From: Tamarix chinensis
Taxonomy: Eukaryota > Streptophyta > Magnoliopsida > Caryophyllales > Tamaricaceae
Length of the DNA stretch: 64,000 nucleotides
NCBI GenBank assembly: GCA_030549775.1
Contig: CM060172.1
Span: forward strand, 60,988,023 to 61,052,022
Direction of reading: 5' to 3'
Part shown: piece by piece, positions 36,601-47,990 of the stretch
Layout of the letters: every line of letters starts with the position of its first letter
Position numbering within the stretch: the first letter of the stretch is position 1
Translations under genes and position numbers: made by a program
Notes under the pieces: generated by a model
The model's input: only the letters and a program-made list of their open reading frames with translations
What the model was told of the DNA's origin: nothing
Databases searched by the model: none

Positions 36601-37308
36601 GAAAAAAAGTAATAATAATAAATAGTGACAATAAGATAATAAGAGATTTAATTAATAATTAAATTAATAAGTTTTAGTAACCTTATATTAAATTGATTTG
36701 GGATTCATATATAACTCATTAAGTTGTTAGTTTTAATAGATAACTTATTAAGTTAGCAGTTTTAAAAATATAAATATTAGAGTGGATTTATGAAGATAAC
36801 CACTTCTTTACTTTATCATAAGTTAGATTTATTCCCTCATAAATCTAAGCTAGCAAACAAGCACCTTAGATTTATTAAGCCTATTGTAAAGTGAAATTGG
36901 GATGATTCATTAAATAACAAAGTGATAATTTTAAGTTAGGGATGGTTATAATGGGAATAAACTGATAAGTGGGTTCACGAAGTTGATTGAGTTTCTATTT
37001 CTCTACATCAAATGCATTATGTATATTAAAATATAGTCACATTAAATTCATTAAGCCACCTGTAAAAGTTGGTATCCATCCCTTACTATATATACATATT
37101 GGTATTTATTTTCCTAATTTGAGAATAAAGCCTACCTCTTTCATCACTCATCCCATATATATCACTCTACAATCATGCCCTTTGTTTCATTCTATTTAGC
37201 TAGAATTATTTGATTGGATAATCAATACTATTTTGGATCACAATTTTAGGTAAGTAATTTGCCTACTGGCCCTTACATTTTAATGTGATTATTATTTAGT
37301 ATATCATA
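36601..37308. other. AT-rich spacer
   Basis: About 700 bp of AT-rich DNA starting with an A-rich 'gggaaaaaaagtaataataat' zone. No coding, RNA gene or repeat boundary is visible. It separates the LINE 5' truncation from the chromovirus LTR. Confidence 0.45.
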
Positions 37309-38075
37309 TGATTCAGGAGCATCTCCTTCTCATTCTTCTCATATTAAAGAGCAATAGTTAGTTTATTTAGAGATGGTACCAATTTTTTTTTTTGAAAATA
37401 TTAAATACCTCCACAATAACTCTAATAATATTTCATTAAGTGATTTTTGCAGGTATTATATATGTTTGCAAGAAGAAGACTTCACCAATGATATTTAGTG
37501 TACAAGACAATGACAATGCAAGGGTTACAAAGTTTCATGGAAGGCGAAGTTACAAGATATGAAGCTTGATTACTTAATTATTCAATGTATTAGGTAACTT
37601 TGATATTTTATATACTATTGTTATTGTAATTGTAACTCATCATATATACCATATGGATGTGTGTTAGTTTAACTTTTTATTAATTAGGCTAGTTGATTTG
37701 GGATTAATTAAAGGAGGTTAAGCTCAACCTCATATGTGTATATATACTTATACATTTGGTAGAATGAAGAAAAGTTAATGAATGAATGACATGAAAGAAT
37801 TGAGTTGAAACTCTTTATAGTTCAATCTTCCTTCCTTCCTCTTCAAGTGAGATTAATCTTGAGTGATTTTAGGAATTTTTATATATAGAAATTAGCATTT
37901 TTCTCTTTATAAATCTTTTGATCTTGGAGAAGATAAAAAACTTTCAATTGTATGTTGAATTTAAAACTTCCACAACTTTGAAATCCTTTCCAATTTAGTC
38001 GACATTCTTCTTCTAAAAATCAAGCAAAAAGATCCTACATTGTGAAAGATAATTCATCCATTATATTACAAATCA
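37309..38075 (+). repeat. 5' LTR of chromovirus copy 2 (767 bp)
   Basis: It begins TGATTCAGGAGCATC and ends ..AAATCA, and is followed 5 bp later by a primer-binding site. The start matches the LTRs of chromovirus copy 1 (TGATGAGGAGCATC). Other shared phrases are 'ttttgcaggtatgttacat'-like and the 'tatatatactt...aatgaatga' zone near the end. The 3' partner LTR is not in the window. Confidence 0.75.
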
Positions 38076-38080
38076 ATTTT

Positions 38081-38092
38081 TGGTATCAAAGC
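38081..38092 (+). other. Primer-binding site, initiator tRNA-Met (copy 2)
   Basis: TGGTATCAAAGC is one mismatch from the usual TGGTATCAGAGC, complementary to the 3' end of plant initiator tRNA-Met. It sits 5 bp after the LTR end and confirms the LTR boundary and plus-strand orientation. Confidence 0.8.
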
Positions 38093-39215
38093 TTAGGCTT
38101 GTTTGAGAAAAGTGGAGGAAAACACAACTTTAAAGTGGAAATAAGAAAACACATTTACTTCGACATGGGATTGAGGTTCTTGATAATTCTTGCTTTATTT
38201 CTTTGAATTTTGATTGCTTTTCTTGAATTTTTACATGAATGTGAATGATCTCGGATGGTCAAATGTGTACTTAAAATATATGATATGATGATATTGAAAT
38301 GAATCTTGAATGTTTGCATGCTAAAAGCCAAACCAAAATATGAGTGATTACACGTTAATGTTGCGAGGGATTTGAGGGAGAAACCCCGTGTGTGTCTTAC
38401 TTATGTTGTATTGGTTTTAAAGATAAATAGTTTGCATATTTTTGTACGTGATTAGGATATGTTTGCATCGATAAAAAAAACCTTCGATGATTGTTTAAAT
38501 TGCATGAAAATTGAATAAACATTTAACCCAAATCGCCATTTGAGTGTCTAATATTTGTGTCAAGTGTGTGTCTCTGTGTATTCAGATATAAGTTGTGTAT
38601 AGTCCATCATTTGAAACAATTTTTTGTGAACTAAATATGACTAATACATATAGGTTAATTTTTTAAATATTCTCTAGTTATATTACATGTTAGAACATAG
38701 AATACACACATAAGTTTTGTTAGAAGATGTCAAATGATTAATGTTGATTTTTTGTTGAATTCCATATTAAGAACTTAACAAGAAATGTGTAAAGTGTATG
38801 ATTCATTTGTATTTGTGATAATATTTATTTCTAGTTGTGTATTTGATTCATTGGAATAAAAAATTTTTTGTAAGAGCCAACTCAAAATCGAAGGAAACCC
38901 TTTTGAGTGATTTGGGTTCCAACTGAACCCTAAGGAATTACTAATATTTTGTTAAGTGTGTTATCAAGTTGATTACGTTGGAAAGAGAATAGAATGTTCA
39001 GGCTATTTTTTGAGGAAATAAAAAATATCTCAATCAATTTAGCTGCAAAAAATGCTCAACTTCAATAGCTTCCTGCAATGCAAACTCAATTGCAAAGGAT
39101 GAAGTCTTGATTTGTCGAGCAAAATTTGGTGCAAATTTTGCAAGAACAAAAGAAGTTCATCGAAGATCGAATGGGAAGTGTTTCAAAGCCAATCAACACA
39201 GCAAGATGAAGATAT

Positions 39216-41490
39216 TTGACCTCAATAGTAGACTATGAAGAAGAGTCACGAAGTAGTGGAAGTAATAGAAGGAACTATGATCATCAATCAAGGCATCATC
39301 ATAAAAAAAATAAAGATATTAAACTTGAATTTTCTAGTTTTGATGGTAAATTTCATGTTGAATTATTTCTTGAGTGGTTACATGAAATAGATGATATTTT
39401 TAAATTCAAGGAATATCATGATGAAAAAAGTGTAAATTAGCGACTCTTAAGTTTAAGAAGTTTTCTAGGATATGGTATGATACTTTGAAGAGAATTAGGA
39501 AAAGAGAGGGTAAACCTAAAATCAAATCTTAAGATAAGCTTAAGAAATATTTGAGAAGGAAATTTGTACCAAAAGAGTGTGAGCAAGATAATTATATTAG
39601 TTTGACTAATCTTAGACAAGGATTTTTAAGTGCTAAAGAATATGTTAGGTAATTTGAGATGTTAGCACTTATATGTGACATCTATGAGAAAAAGGAACAA
39701 ACATGTGCTAGATTTCTTTGTGGCCTTAACTTGATAATTTGAGATAAATTTGAAACTTGTTTATATGATTCTCTTGATGATATAATTAATATATCTTTGA
39801 TATTTGAAACGCAAATCAAATCTACTAAGCCTCATACCAAACAAAGTAATTCTTCGACAAAGTACTACACAAGTACACAAGATACTAAGTATGGGACAGG
39901 TATCTCAAGCTCTAAAAATGTTGAGAAGAAAGAAGGAATTAACCGAGAGGAATGGGTAAATCTAAGTTCAATGAAGTCTCTACAAATTAATGCTTTTAGC
40001 GCCAAGGATTTGGAAACTTTTCTAGATAATGTTCAAACCAAAGAGTATTATCTATATAAGAGATTGAAGCTATAGATACTTGTGATGAAGACCCTGAGTT
40101 CAAGTCAAATGAATAAATTTTACATGAGTTTGAGGATGAAGGAAATGATTTTTATGTGCTATAAAGAGTACTTCAAATGCAAGCTAATGAGAATTCTAAT
40201 CAACGAGAGAAGATATTCAAAACTAAAGGAAGAATGGGAGATATAATTTATTGGGTTATCATTGATAGTGGATCATGTATAAATGTTGCTAATGGGAGAA
40301 TGGTGAAGGAATTGGGGTTAGAGACAAAACCACATTTGAAGCCTTATTCTCTTCAATGGCTTAACAAGGACAAGGAATTGAAGGTAACAAAACTAAAAAA
40401 CCCTAATCTCATTTTGATTTGTTAATTATCATGATGATGTGCTATGTGATATTTTTTTTTTCTATGGATGCATGTGGAATCTTATGAGGTAGACCATGGC
40501 AATATGATATATGTGCTATTCATTATGGCATTAATAATGAATATCTTGTTGAAAAGGATGAGAAAAAGCATAAACTTAAATATTATAAGTATGATAATGA
40601 TTACATAGTCGAAAGTAAAATGAATTTATTTTTGCATAAAAAGGCTATGATAGAAGGTATTAAGGAAGAAGGTATTAAGGAAGAAGGTAGTTGCTATGCT
40701 ATGATTATCAAGGAGTCCCTAAAAGGGGAGAAAAATAAAAATAATTCTCAATATGATGAGCTTATTATTGAATATAAAGATGTATTTTCTAATAACTTGC
40801 CACTAGGATTACTACCTACAAGAGAAATAGAACATGTTATAGACTTAATGCTTAGTATGTCTTTACCTAATCAACCTGCCTATAGATGTAACCTAAAAGA
40901 GGCTAAGTAATTAGAGAGAAAAATACAAGAGCTCATATAAAAATAATATGTGAGAAAAATCATGAGTTCATGTTGTGTTCTTAAAAAATATGGTATGTAG
41001 CGCATGTGTATTAATTATAAATCTGTGAAAAATATAACTATTAAATATAGATTTCTTATACCTAGATTATATGAAATGTTAGATAAATTATGTGGAAAAA
41101 AAGTATTCTCTAAAATTGATTTAAGGATTGGATATCATTAAATGAGAATAAGAGAAGGGGATGAATGGAAAACTACTTTTAAAACAACATATGGTATTTA
41201 TGAATGGATTATTATGCCATTTGGATTTTGTAATGCACCTATTTTTTTTTTTATGAAACTAATGAATAAAGTGCTTCGACATTTTCTTAGAAAATTTTTC
41301 GTGGTATACTTAGATGATATACTTGTGTATAGTAAAAATAAGCATAATCATCTTAGTCATTTGAGGCAATTATTTGATAAAATAAGGGAAGCTAAACTCT
41401 ATGCAAAAATGGAAAAATATGATTTTATGCTTTCAAGTATTGTTTTCCTTTGTTATATTGTAAGTAGAGAAGGTATACAAGTATTAATTT
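39216..41490 (+). pseudogene. Decayed gag-pol of chromovirus copy 2 (3'-truncated)
   Basis: The segments follow the order of the better copy at 57914-60546. Gag is at 39216-39800 (IKLEFSSFDGKFHVELFLEW), then a linker and a zinc-knuckle region near 39990-40040 in which the CCHC cysteines are lost. The protease is at about 40240-40410 (VIIDSGSCINVANG, PYSLQWLNKDKE). RT spans 40620-41490 with MPFGFCNAP and the catalytic YLDD at 41307-41318. It stops shortly after the RT thumb; RNase H, integrase and the 3' LTR are missing. At least six stops or frame breaks separate the pieces, so it is inactive. The SLQWLN protease block resembles CRM-type chromoviruses, but I cannot assign the clade firmly. 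Confidence 0.85.
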
Positions 41491-41707
41491 AAGAAAATAA
41501 TTTTGGTAAAATTATAAGTTTGAGAATTTATTTAAATAAAAAAGTATGATAAAATGATAACATATTTATATTAATTTATTAAATAATACTATCTATTTTT
41601 ATAAATCAAAGGTCCACAAAATAATTAAATTAATAATTTAAGGTTAAATTATTCCAAATAAGGGATTATATATTTACTTTTACATTTTAAGAATTTGAGG
41701 TATTACA
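41491..41707 (-). repeat. LTR 'H' start fragment (minus strand)
   Basis: Read on the minus strand from 41707, it starts TGTAATACCTC and continues with AT-rich sequence similar to the start of LTR F on the plus strand. It stops at about 41490, where chromovirus copy 2 is cut. H is therefore a 5' fragment of a long LTR. Confidence 0.6.
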
Positions 41708-42258
41708 TCACTACCCCTTTAAAGAAAATTTTTATCCCCGAAGTTTACGCCTTACCACTAGGGATACATACGAGGGATCCTATGGTACCCAGGGGTAACT
41801 ACCCCTTAAGGGAAAACCTAGCTGACCGAAAGGTGGCCAAGAATATAAGCAACACATTCATTCAAGGGTTTGAAAACAACTAAGAGAGAATTGATCATAT
41901 ACCGAAAGAAGACGTGCCGGGATCGATCACTTGCTCACCTACTCCTGCTGGAGTGGTTGAGCGGGTTGTTCCAAGCATTAGGTTCTATTGAATCAGTTGT
42001 TGTTGGGACCTTTGAATTCCATCACGGGGTGCGTTGTAGCGCTCAAAGCTTCTATACCCAAGCTGACCACGGTCGCGACATTGAACCAGCTTTCCTATGC
42101 AGTCTTTGCCTTGATGATCTCTTTTGCAATGACGACAATGGTAGTGGCAAATTGGTCTCTTTCTAGCTTTGCAATGAGAAACACTTTGACTCTTTTGGTG
42201 TCGAACCCTTGCTTGAGGCTACTGCTAAACATTTGAAACCTTACCACTGGGACACTGA
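41708..42258 (-). other. Spacer between opposed LTR starts, with polypurine tract
   Basis: On the minus strand the bases just before LTR H read CTTTAAAGGGGTAGTGA (41708-41724), a good candidate polypurine tract. That would make H a 3' LTR and this spacer the last part of an internal region. The spacer has balanced composition and reads open in places (41695-41883, 41870-42166, 41988-42236 on the plus strand), but I recognise no domain. It may carry clues to the parent element of the long-LTR family. Confidence 0.45.
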
Positions 42259-43347
42259 TGTAATACCCCACAAATCTAAAACTAGAATTTAATAAATAAT
42301 CCTCATTTGGTTTATTTAAAATTTAAAATTATCTAATTTAAATATTTTTCGGATTTTTGAGTATATAAAATAGATATGAATATTTAATAAATTAAAATAA
42401 ATATTTTATTTTATTTTATTTTATTGTACTCATTTTATTTAAATAATTTTCCAAACCAATATTTTACTAAAATTACCCTTTTAAAACCAATATATATATA
42501 TATATATATATATTAAGTTATAATAAATTAAATCATTAAATTAATTTATCTATCAAAAATATTAAATACCATTATTCCAAAATTTATTTTTTCTTTTATT
42601 TGCCCCTTTTCCTTTTTCCTTTTTTCTTTCTCCTTTTTCTTTTCCTTCTTTTCCCTTTTCTTCCTTTTCCTTTTTGGGCCACTCGACCTACTTCCCTTAT
42701 CCCCCTCTCGTGTTGGGCCGCTAGCCTATCTCCTCCCTCTCCTGCATGACCAGCCTCGACCCGTGTCCCCTTCCTCTTTTTCTTTCCTTTCTTTTCTCCC
42801 CCCGGTTGGGCTAGCTGAACCCTTCTTCCTTTCTCTCTCCCTCGCGTGCACAAATCTAGCCTACCCTTTTCTTTCCTTTCCTCGCTTGACTGGACTGCAG
42901 CCCCTCCTCCCTTCTTCTTTCCTTCTCCATCCTTCTTTGACCACCTGCTTGCTACAGCTGCCTGCCTCCTCCTGGAGCCCTGCTCTCTCTTCCTCTCTCT
43001 CCCCCATCCCTTTCCCTTCCATTTTTGAGCCAAACATAGCCTCCCTTGCCTAGCATTCTCTTTCCTTTTCTTCCCTCCCCTCTCCCTACTACCTTACACC
43101 CATCGACCTGCAACCCCCTACCACCACCTAGCCGATGCCCCTACCTCCTCTCCTCTCCCTCTTCTTTTTCTTCTTCTCCCCTGCCCATTTTCTTCCCTCG
43201 AGCTCCTTCCTTCCCTGCCTACCAAGCCCTCTTTCTCCCTTCTTTCCCTTATTTCCCCTCTTCTCCTCTTCCCTTACTTTTGCTTCACTGCCTCCGACCG
43301 CTACTGTTGCCACCCAAACAACCACCCTGACCATCTCCCCGACACCC
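42259..43347 (+). repeat. LTR 'F', 5' part only
   Basis: It starts TGTAATACCCC and has the AT-rich start, a (TA)n run at 42490-42515 and the long pyrimidine-rich U3 (42590-43340) of the ~5 kb LTR family. It then ends abruptly where the 3' end of minus-strand LTR G begins. The long ORFs here, on both strands, are Pro/Ser- or Lys/Arg-rich translations of the pyrimidine tract and its complement. Confidence 0.65.
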
Positions 43348-43755
43348 CCAAAATTAACTACTGAAAAATTTTATTTTATGAAAAGAAAGTAGCGGAAGCA
43401 AAGAAAATAAAACTGTAAATTTCGGGGATATTACCGCCACACTCGGTCCCAAATCGGTTTACAACTACTGTTCCAGTACCAAGTGCTAAGGCTAAAAGAA
43501 ATAGAACATAATTTATACAAATTCAATTTAAAATAGAGTAGAGCACTGGAATCGTTACAAAAGATATAAGCCCATAGTTAGTGGTTACAAGAGTAAAATC
43601 ATTTACCAAAGAAATAAAAAGAGTGGAAGAAATACCTTAACTATTTTTCGGATAATCCTTACTCTCATACCCTATCCCTCTTGAATAACACCTACAATGG
43701 ACCTGTAAGGGATAGTGTCCATTGAATAGGTAGGCGCCCACGCATGGAACCCTTT
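43348..43755 (-). repeat. LTR 'G', 3' end (minus strand)
   Basis: On the minus strand this ends ..TTTTGGGGGTGT and contains the terminal inverted-repeat block (about 43431-43494), the same as in LTRs A and B. G continues at 61449 after the chromovirus insertion. The last bases before 43348 do not give the expected TTACA, so a few terminal bases are lost or changed. Positions 43751-43755 (CCTTT) are the left target-site duplication of chromovirus copy 1. Confidence 0.7.
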
Positions 43756-44625
43756 TGATGCAGGAGCATCCAATGAACCTAATGACTGTCATGTTCATAC
43801 TAATCATCAAGGTAAGGAAGATGATTTAGCTTTCTTAATGTTGGAGCCTATCATGTTAAATATTCTTGATAATTCTTTTATGCCTGACATTAACAAACAT
43901 TCAAGTTATTCTTGTAGGTATGTTACATATTTGCAAGAATATGATGTTCATACACTTTGATGTGTACAAGTATTCCAAAGCATGAAAAACTATGACATAC
44001 ATGGGATGATACATTACAACAAGAATATAAAGTGATGATATTCATTATTTGTATAAAATTATTGTAAACCCTAACCCTAAGTATATTTTATGTAAGTTAG
44101 GGTATTGCTATAATTTCATGTATGTATCTTAGTCAATTGTATAGCTTTGTAATATTAATCCTTAGTATCATTTTACCAATGATATTATGATTTGGATTAA
44201 GGTTAATATGGGATTAATTCAACCATGATTAATGGGCTGGATTAAGAGGGAATAATCGGCTGGTTTAGGCTAGCTAACCACCGACTCTTCCTTCTCCTAT
44301 ATATACCCTTTGTGCACAACAATTGTATGCATTAATGAATAAGAATTTTTTTATCAAAATTTGAGTAAAGTTAGCTAAAGTCTAATCCTCCATTTTGGGT
44401 TGACATTGAGCAAGGAAAATCTAGGATTTAGCCTTCCTCAAACTATCTTCAACCACGACATATTTGAAGGTCTTACAAATCTGTCGAACCACTTCAACTT
44501 GTATCATCAAGTTCTTCACCTATAATCCATCAATTCACTTCATTTATTTTGCATTAGATCATGGGTGAAAGCTTCTAATACAAATTTCGATCCAACCTTC
44601 TGTTAATTTGATAAAAACCACATCA
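43756..44625 (+). repeat. 5' LTR of chromovirus copy 1 (870 bp)
   Basis: It starts TGATGCAGGAGC and ends ..CCACATCA. Its partner is at 60575-61443. By eye the two differ at about 45-50 positions plus one indel. Flanking CCTTT at 43751-43755 and 61444-61448 is a perfect 5-bp target-site duplication, which proves that both LTRs belong to one insertion although 16 kb lies between them. Confidence 0.92.
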
Positions 44626-44630
44626 TTTTT

Positions 44631-44642
44631 TGGTATCAAAGC
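44631..44642 (+). other. Primer-binding site, initiator tRNA-Met (copy 1)
   Basis: TGGTATCAAAGC lies 5 bp after the LTR, identical to the site in copy 2. The leader then runs 44643-44866 until the Athila-type insertion, and continues from 57290. Confidence 0.85.
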
Positions 44643-44866
44643 TTCATTTGTTCGAAGCTGATACAGAACCAGTGACCTACGAACCTGAAATTGCGTGTGT
44701 GTTCTTGCACCAATAACTCCACAAATACTCCACCATTTCATTGAATTTATGATTCTTTATGAACTTCTTTGATTTTTATTGAAGTTATTGCTCTAATTTT
44801 TTGCAATCTTGCAACGATCTTGTTGCAATTTCCCCAACATTTTCACATAAAATATCGACCAACACT

Positions 44867-46399
44867 TTATGCACTGTCGTATGCACAACAAATTTAACAA
44901 ATAAATCCTAATCCCCAAATACGTAGTATATGGCAAGAAGGAGTCGAACCCACAAGGAATGACGTTTTAATCACTAATTTTGCTATTGATGTTATAAACC
45001 CGTTTGTACAATTTTCATTGATTCCTAACTAAATTCAATTATACTAAGGCTTTAACCACGACTTTACAATTAGGGAAGGATTGAATTGGTGATGGAATTA
45101 AAATGCCATACATTCACATAAAAGAATGATTCTAAATAGTTTAATGTTGACTTAAGAAATTTAGAATAATAATTTCTATACTTCCTCTCAACCTTAATAA
45201 ATTGAATATGCTCTCAATTTATTTTTGTACCCAATTAATAACCTAGGTTACGAACACTAGATTCAATTAATGGTAGCGTTATGAACGGGAAGTAGCCAAC
45301 TACAATCATAATCACACAAGCTCGGATCATGCAATTGCACGAATTAATGGTCTTCTTGCTACTAGAGACAAATTAATTAACAATTACGGATTAATTTCAT
45401 TGTCTTAGCAAAGATTAAGTCCTAAACCAAATAGGTGATCAATCTAATCAGTTCAAGAATCTTAATCTATGATATGGAATCATTCAATTCAAACCATTAA
45501 TTCAATTAAACCTCATGTAGAATCAAACATTTAAATTATGAAATGATAATTAAGTTATGATTCCATCTTCAATTCATCCTGCCCTGTTCTAATTACTCAA
45601 ATTTCTGCATATTCACAATTCATACTATTATACAGAAATATTAAAATTTAATGACAATAACACATTCACAAATTCTATTATTCCAACAATTAGATAATAA
45701 TGAAATGATCACAAGTAAAATTACACAAAAACTACTTAGATTCTGCAAAATGAAGATACAGAAATTTACAAAGGAATAGAAGAAACTTATCAATTGAAGT
45801 GCAGAATGTCAAATCATCAATAGAATTCAAGAAGATCAAAGATTGGAATTGTGCATTACATGTATGTTCTAAAGGAATAAAGGAAGAAAAATACATTCGA
45901 TCCTTTTTCTCTCGATATCCCGAACTCTGTTTTCATATCCAATTTTATCAGGAACAAGTCGCGTGGCAGTTACACATTTTTAATCGAAAACACGGTCCGT
46001 GTTTATAAAACACGGGACCCCCGTGTTTTCTTCCAACCGTTCTGCTGACAAAGCTTTACAGACCGATATTCGGGATTAATAACACGGTCCGTGTTATGGA
46101 AACACGGGACCCCCGTGTTTTTGATTCTTCCACTCAATTCCTTTGAAAGTTTCAGCTTAACTTCTCTTGATATATTTGTTCCCTTTCCAACTTTGCTCTC
46201 CTTGATTCTGCATTTCTTGATGTGTTCTCTACTTGATTTCTTCTTCTCATTGATTTCTCCTTGAATTTCTTCAATTCTTTTCTTTCCTGTAAAACTTATT
46301 CAAAGGAGGAAAACTCGACGAAAAGATTAAATCTAGTAGAATAAATGAGGGATAAATGATATTTTAGACATGAAAATAATCAATAAATCTCATCTATCA
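44867..46399 (-). repeat. 3' LTR of the Athila-type element
   Basis: This is 1,533 bp, the same length as its partner. On the minus strand it starts TGATAGATGAG; the far end reads ..GTGCATAA, where the other LTR has ..GTGCATCA, so the final dinucleotide has mutated. It contains two copies, 93-95 bp apart, of a double palindrome: AACACGG/CCGTGTT and AACACGGG/CCCGTGTT (45985-46030 and 46079-46124). Confidence 0.93.
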
Positions 46400-46440
46400 A
46401 ATACCCCCATACTTGAATTATTGCCTGTCCTCAAGCAATA
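46400..46440 (-). other. Polypurine tract and preceding hairpin
   Basis: On the minus strand an AGTATGGGGGTAT tract lies directly before the 3' LTR. Before it is the hairpin ATTGC...GCAAT around TTGAGGACAG (46420-46439). A second purine-tract copy lies at 47094-47107. A third, with a perfect hairpin TGTTCATT/AATGAACA, lies at 47831-47870. Confidence 0.75.
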
Positions 46441-47990
46441 TCATAACATGCACATGGATACATCAAGAAATGTAAGAGAAACAGATCATGGAATACAAGA
46501 TTTATTAGATTGGAATTATTCATGTACGAAGTTCAACTTGGACTGGGACTGAAAAATACTTGTAAATCATGAAATATCACTGATAGAAATATTTTTGGAT
46601 CACATCTTAAATCACCTTAAAAACAGTCTTATCAAATGCTCAAACGATTTAAGAATGAAAATTATAATAATTAGTATCTCATCATGCAAATTAGGTCAAG
46701 ACTAATGAAATTCAATTTGGTAAATTCTTACTTTCGGAATGTGGGAACGCTCACTCTTTAGTGTAAAGGGTAAGATGTGTTTACTCTCAAATTCTCTCCA
46801 AATGATGATGATCACCCATATGTTTGCCATTATTCTCAATTCGCCACCACTAAAAGAACTAAATTATATAAGAATCAAAAGGTCTTAAATTTGGTTGTAA
46901 TGGGGATAGGGTTCTAAGGTGGGATGGAATTTTGGTATTGTAGCTAGACTCTACCAACTAGAGGAGCATAATTTTATTATTTTATTATTATTATTATTAT
47001 TATTTTTTTTTCTCAAACCCTTCCATTTAACCAAAAAACATCAAAAGACATGAAATTTTATTCTCTTCTTCTTCTTTTTTTTTTTTTATATCCATACCCC
47101 CATACTTAGATTTCACCTTATTAACAAAACAAAAGTTCTCCTTGAAAATATTTTTGCTCCACTAGTCGTAGAGTAAGGAAGGGAAATACATATGGAGATT
47201 AGTTGTTAATAAAGTTTAAATCAATAAAACAGGTCTATAGGCTCAAAGGGGTATGCAATGGATAAAAATTTTTCAAGGTAAGTTATTTGGCCTTGTAGCT
47301 AACAAAGAAAGAAGAGTGCCTTTATCATTTTCAAATATCCTAAAGTTCTATGCAGTCTTGAAGAGACTAATGGCAAATTCTAGTTTCACATATCATTGGA
47401 GAATGCACACAAAAGAGAAATATATTTTGGATAAGCAATGTATCCAAAGATTAGGCCCAAACGCTCACCATGTTAAATTCACCAATTTTTAATTTCATTG
47501 TATCTCATTCTTAGTCAATGCATTATTTGATCTCTAATCATTCTAACTTTCTTTCTTTCACTATTATCACATCTTCAATTTCTATCTTTATGGTATCAAA
47601 ATATGTTGATCAAAACATACAATAAGTATATAAAATTATTCGTTTTGAAAATAATTCAGTCCCATACTTTGTTTTACTTCGTACATGGATTACTCAAATC
47701 TAATACTTACTGTTTGTTTTTTTTACAAAGGAATAAATTAACTAACTACCACTTAACAAACATATATAACATTTACTAACTATTTCTACGAAAAAGTAAT
47801 CACAAGCCTACGAATACAAATGCACCAATGCACCCCCCTTACTTAATGTGTTCATTGTCCCTAATGAACAAATGCAAGTGAAGAAAAAGATGAAGAATCG
47901 GATTCAAGAGGGAGGTGGAGGTGGGTCTCGGTTCCCGAGATGGAAATCATAGAGATTTTTCATCATCTCCATCATTTGATTTTGGTTAGC
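46441..47990 (-). other. 3' non-coding region of the Athila-type element
   Basis: About 1.5 kb lies between the third ORF and the 3' LTR. It contains the two extra polypurine-tract-like copies and AT-rich sequence; no further ORF is convincing. Its first part, 47904-47990, is in frame with the third ORF after its TGA and reads open for 28 codons. Confidence 0.6.

Noticed and set aside
41988..42236. Open frames in the spacer between LTRs H and F as a host gene
   Set aside because: They are short, with several frames open on the plus strand, no recognisable domain and a position between two LTR ends. Kept only as an unassigned spacer.
42596..43033. 145-codon Lys/Arg/Gly-rich minus-strand ORF
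   Set aside because: It is the complement of the polypyrimidine U3 of LTR F.
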